Positions 5,205 to 7,565 of a stretch of DNA of 7,565 nt are shown here, piece after piece. The position numbers were made by a program, and so were the translations under genes. Under the pieces are notes generated by a model, which made no database searches, was not told the origin of the DNA, and saw only the letters and a program-made list of their open reading frames with translations. The stretch lies in the NCBI GenBank assembly GCA_903840235.1, contig CAIMFE010000107.1:1-7565 (forward strand), given 5' to 3'. The DNA comes from an uncultured Opitutia bacterium (GTDB lineage: Bacteria > Verrucomicrobiota > Verrucomicrobiia > Opitutales > UBA953). Positions within the stretch are counted from its first letter, which is position 1; each line of letters starts with the position of its first letter.

Positions 5205-7133
5205 ATGAGTAAAATAATCGGAATCGATCTCGGAACTACCAACTCCTGTATGGCTATCCTGGAAGCAGGTGAAGCCGTCGTCATCGCCAATTCAGAAGGC
5301 GCACGTACGACGCCTTCAGTGGTTGCATTCACCAAGACCGGTGAAGTCCTCGTTGGCCAAGCGGCGAAGCGCCAAGCGGTCACTAACCCGAAGAACACAG
5401 TTTTCTCGGCAAAGCGCCTCATCGGTCGCAAATTCTCCGAAGTTAAAAATATCGCCTCCAAACTTCCTTACAAGGTCGTTGAAGGAAAAAATGGTGACGC
5501 CGCGATCGAATGTGATGTCGATGGAAAACCTCGCGTCTTCACCCCAGAAGAAATTGCCGCCAAAGTTTTAGCTAAACTCAAAGCCGATGCGGAAGCTTAC
5601 CTCGGTGAAAAAGTTACTCAGGCGGTTATTACTGTGCCTGCATATTTTAACGACTCCCAACGTCAGGCCACCAAAGACGCCGGTACAATCGCCGGTTTAG
5701 AAGTACTACGTATTGTGAACGAGCCCACCGCTGCATCTTTGGCTTATGGTTTAGATAAGAAGGGTGATGAAAAAATTGCCGTTTACGATTTAGGTGGTGG
5801 AACGTTCGACGTCTCGATTCTTGAAATCGGTGGCGGTGTTTTCGAAGTTAAAGCAACCAACGGCGACACCGAACTCGGTGGCGATAATTGGGATGAACGC
5901 ATTATCCAATGGCTCATTGACGGATTCCGCGCTGAGCAAGGAATCGATCTTTCGAAAGATCCTATGGCTCGTCAGCGTCTGAAAGAAGAAGCTGAAAAAG
6001 CTAAGATTGCTTTATCCTCTTCGAACTCAGTCGATATCAACTTACCGTTTATCACGGCCGACGCGACTGGTCCAAAGCACCTTAACGTCACTCTCACCCG
6101 TGCCCAAATGGAAAAGGTCTGTGATGATCTCTCTGAGCGCACCAGAAAACCTTTCGAAAACTGCTTAAAGGATGCTGGTCTCTCCATGAATCAAGTCGAT
6201 GAACTCGTCTTGGTCGGTGGTATGACTCGTATGCCTAAGATTAACGACATCGCTCGTTCACTCGCTGGCAAAGATCCACACAAAGGCGTTAACCCTGACG
6301 AAGTCGTTGCGATTGGCGCGGCTATTCAGGCCGGTGTCTTGAAGGGCGACGTCAAAGACGTTCTCTTGCTCGATGTTACACCGTTAACCTTGTCGATTGA
6401 AACCATGGGCGGTGTATCGACCCCGATGATTGATCGTAACACCACGATTCCTACTAAGAAATCACAAGTGTACTCGACGGCCGCCGACAATCAGCCCGCT
6501 GTAGATATCGTTATCCTTCAAGGTGAACGTCCGATGGCTAAAGATAATAAACACCTCGGTACATTTAAGCTCGATGGTATTATGCCAGCGGCTCGTGGTA
6601 CTCCACAAATTGAAGTGACCTTTGATATCGACGCGAACGGTATTTTACACGTCAGCGCTACGGATAAAGGCACCGGCAAAGCTCAAAAGATTTCCATCAC
6701 CGGATCTTCGGGTCTTTCGAAAGAAGAAGTTGAGAAGCTCCGTAAGGAAGCCGAACTCCACGCCGATGAAGATAAGAAAGCTCGTGATGGTGCTGAAGCT
6801 CGCAATCAACTCGACGCCATTATCTTCCAAGGTGAAAAACAAATCAAAGAAAACGGAGACAAGTTCCCTGGCGACACTAAGGCCCAAGCCGAAGCTGCAA
6901 TCAAGGAAGGTCAAGAGCTGCTCAAGAAACCTGAAGCCACCGCTGAAGAGTTCCAAAAGGCGCACGAAGCCATCATTAAGCCACTCAGCGAAGCCGCTCA
7001 GGCGATTTACGCTGATGCCGCTAAACAAGCCGAAGCTAACCCTCAAGGTGGTGCCGAAGCTAAAGACGGAAAAGCTAAAGATGGCAAAGTGGTTGACGGA
7101 GACTTCGAGGTTGTAGACGACGGTAAGAAATAA
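5205..7133 (+). CDS. dnaK: molecular chaperone DnaK (Hsp70)
   Basis: DnaK is the ATP-driven cytoplasmic Hsp70 that binds exposed hydrophobic peptides and works with DnaJ and GrpE. The 642 residues match the bacterial form. The nucleotide-binding domain shows GIDLGTTNS (6-14), catalytic K71 in AKRLIGRKF, VPAYFNDSQRQATKDAG (145-161), the NEPTAASLAYG segment (173-183), DLGGGTFDVS (196-205) and LVGGMTRMP (337-345). The linker DVLLLDVTPLTL (386-397) is intact, and the substrate domain contains TPMIDRNTTIPTKK (407-420) and FDIDANGILHVSATDKGTGK. The C-terminal lid is rich in A, E and K and ends with a short repeated KDGK stretch and DGDFEVVDDGKK, like the acidic tail of other DnaKs. The ATG at 5205 fits the conserved N-terminus; no Shine-Dalgarno is seen. 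grpE, dnaJ and hrcA are not adjacent. Transcription ends at a strong terminator just downstream. Confidence 0.99.
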   Translation: MSKIIGIDLGTTNSCMAILEAGEAVVIANSEGARTTPSVVAFTKTGEVLVGQAAKRQAVTNPKNTVFSAKRLIGRKFSEVKNIASKLPYKVVEGKNGDAAIECDVDGKPRVFTPEEIAAKVLAKLKADAEAYLGEKVTQAVITVPAYFNDSQRQATKDAGTIAGLEVLRIVNEPTAASLAYGLDKKGDEKIAVYDLGGGTFDVSILEIGGGVFEVKATNGDTELGGDNWDERIIQWLIDGFRAEQGIDLSKDPMARQRLKEEAEKAKIALSSSNSVDINLPFITADATGPKHLNVTLTRAQMEKVCDDLSERTRKPFENCLKDAGLSMNQVDELVLVGGMTRMPKINDIARSLAGKDPHKGVNPDEVVAIGAAIQAGVLKGDVKDVLLLDVTPLTLSIETMGGVSTPMIDRNTTIPTKKSQVYSTAADNQPAVDIVILQGERPMAKDNKHLGTFKLDGIMPAARGTPQIEVTFDIDANGILHVSATDKGTGKAQKISITGSSGLSKEEVEKLRKEAELHADEDKKARDGAEARNQLDAIIFQGEKQIKENGDKFPGDTKAQAEAAIKEGQELLKKPEATAEEFQKAHEAIIKPLSEAAQAIYADAAKQAEANPQGGAEAKDGKAKDGKVVDGDFEVVDDGKK

Positions 7134-7150
7134 TCTCTCATAATGTTCTT

Positions 7151-7187
7151 AAAAGGGCCAGCCAACCAGCTGGCCCTTTTTGTTTTT
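7151..7187 (+). terminator. intrinsic terminator of dnaK
   Basis: AAAAGGGCCAGC (7151-7162) pairs perfectly with GCTGGCCCTTTT (7169-7180) around a six-base loop, a 12-bp GC-rich-cored stem followed by TGTTTTT. It begins 17 bases after the dnaK stop and separates dnaK from hemL. It is the only classical Rho-independent terminator in the window. Confidence 0.95.
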
Positions 7188-7236
7188 ATATCGCTCAGCC
7201 GTTGACCAAATGCCGTAGCTGTGTTGGTTTTGAAGT

Positions 7237-7565
7237 GTGAAATCCTCCGAGCAGTTATTCCAAGAAGCCCTAGCGATGATTCCAGGCGGGGTTAATTCTC
7301 CCGTGCGAGCCTTTCGCTCGGTCGGTGGTACACCTTTTTTTACCAAGTCAGCCAATGGCGCGCGATTAACGACTGTAGATAATAAGCAGCTGGTTGATTT
7401 CGTTCTCACCTGGGGACCCGCGATTCATGGACATAATGATCCTGAAATCCGCAGCGCTATTCAGGAGGCTCTCAATGCCGGAACAAGTTTTGGTACGCCT
7501 AATCCTCTGGAAGTTGAAATGGCTAAACTGATTTTAGAATGTGTACCGGCGGTTAAAAAAGTACG
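7237..7565 (+). CDS. hemL: glutamate-1-semialdehyde 2,1-aminomutase (partial, 5' end)
   Basis: HemL is a PLP enzyme that moves the amino group of glutamate-1-semialdehyde to make 5-aminolevulinate, the last step of the C5 route to heme. The 109 complete codons begin with KSSEQLFQEALAMIPGGVNS; the PGGVNSPVRAF block (residues 16-26) is diagnostic of the family, and VDFVLTWGPAIHGHNDPEI (about 56-74) and TSFGTPNPLEVEMA (about 85-98) agree. The start is GTG at 7237: an in-frame TGA lies two codons before it at 7231-7233, and the next in-frame ATG falls inside the conserved part. No clean Shine-Dalgarno is present. The PLP lysine lies outside the window. It is separated from dnaK by the terminator, so it should have its own promoter in the short gap, though I could not identify a convincing one. 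Confidence 0.97.
   Translation, partial: MKSSEQLFQEALAMIPGGVNSPVRAFRSVGGTPFFTKSANGARLTTVDNKQLVDFVLTWGPAIHGHNDPEIRSAIQEALNAGTSFGTPNPLEVEMAKLILECVPAVKKV

Noticed and set aside
6622..7116. 164-codon open frame inside dnaK (plus strand, another frame) and 133-codon frame on the opposite strand at 6645-7046
   Set aside because: Both are low-complexity shadows of the lysine- and glutamate-rich dnaK C-terminal codons; the proteins show no domain-like pattern.
7202..7230. TTGACC as -35 of a hemL promoter that would make it leaderless
   Set aside because: The bases 17 further on (TGGTTT) match the -10 consensus at only two of six positions.
7149..7409. 86-codon minus-strand open frame over the terminator and hemL start
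   Set aside because: It lies opposite conserved hemL codons and reads through the dnaK terminator stem.

Overview
The window reads as an ordinary bacterial chromosome segment of moderate GC, with tightly packed housekeeping genes and one more AT-rich accessory pair. The organism looks like a Gram-negative-type bacterium that makes heme by the C5 (glutamate) route, because hemL is present. Clean Shine-Dalgarno sequences are missing before almost every start. Together with the VF530-family gene and the general look of the proteins, this makes a PVC-group bacterium (Verrucomicrobiota, perhaps Opitutae) my tentative guess. That placement is inference, not proof.

Layout: (1) 1-455, minus strand, the N-terminal part of a LON-substrate-binding-domain protein cut by the window edge. 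(2) 557-1273, minus, a class I SAM-dependent methyltransferase-like protein, and 1383-2282, plus, an exostosin/GT47-like glycosyltransferase. These two are divergent and share a short AT-rich promoter region with a near-consensus sigma70-type promoter; they probably belong to surface glycan synthesis. (3) 4995 down to 2279, minus, a compact gene run: hemB (porphobilinogen synthase), a VF530-type small DNA-binding protein, leuB (3-isopropylmalate dehydrogenase) and a small helix-hairpin-helix protein whose start overlaps the leuB stop. (4) 4996-5204, a 209-base divergent regulatory region between hemB and dnaK with several inverted repeats and no recognisable CIRCE element. (5) 5205-7133, plus, dnaK, followed by a strong intrinsic terminator. 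(6) 7237 to the end, plus, the 5' part of hemL (glutamate-1-semialdehyde aminomutase).

Functional links: HemL makes 5-aminolevulinate and HemB consumes it, so two tetrapyrrole enzymes flank the chaperone gene dnaK. HemB has the aspartate-rich metal loop of zinc-independent enzymes. dnaK stands without grpE, dnaJ or hrcA beside it. No RNA gene, CRISPR array, insertion sequence or phage gene was seen. I found no convincing undescribed multi-gene system; the most original signals are the regulatory repeats before dnaK and the methyltransferase/glycosyltransferase pair.
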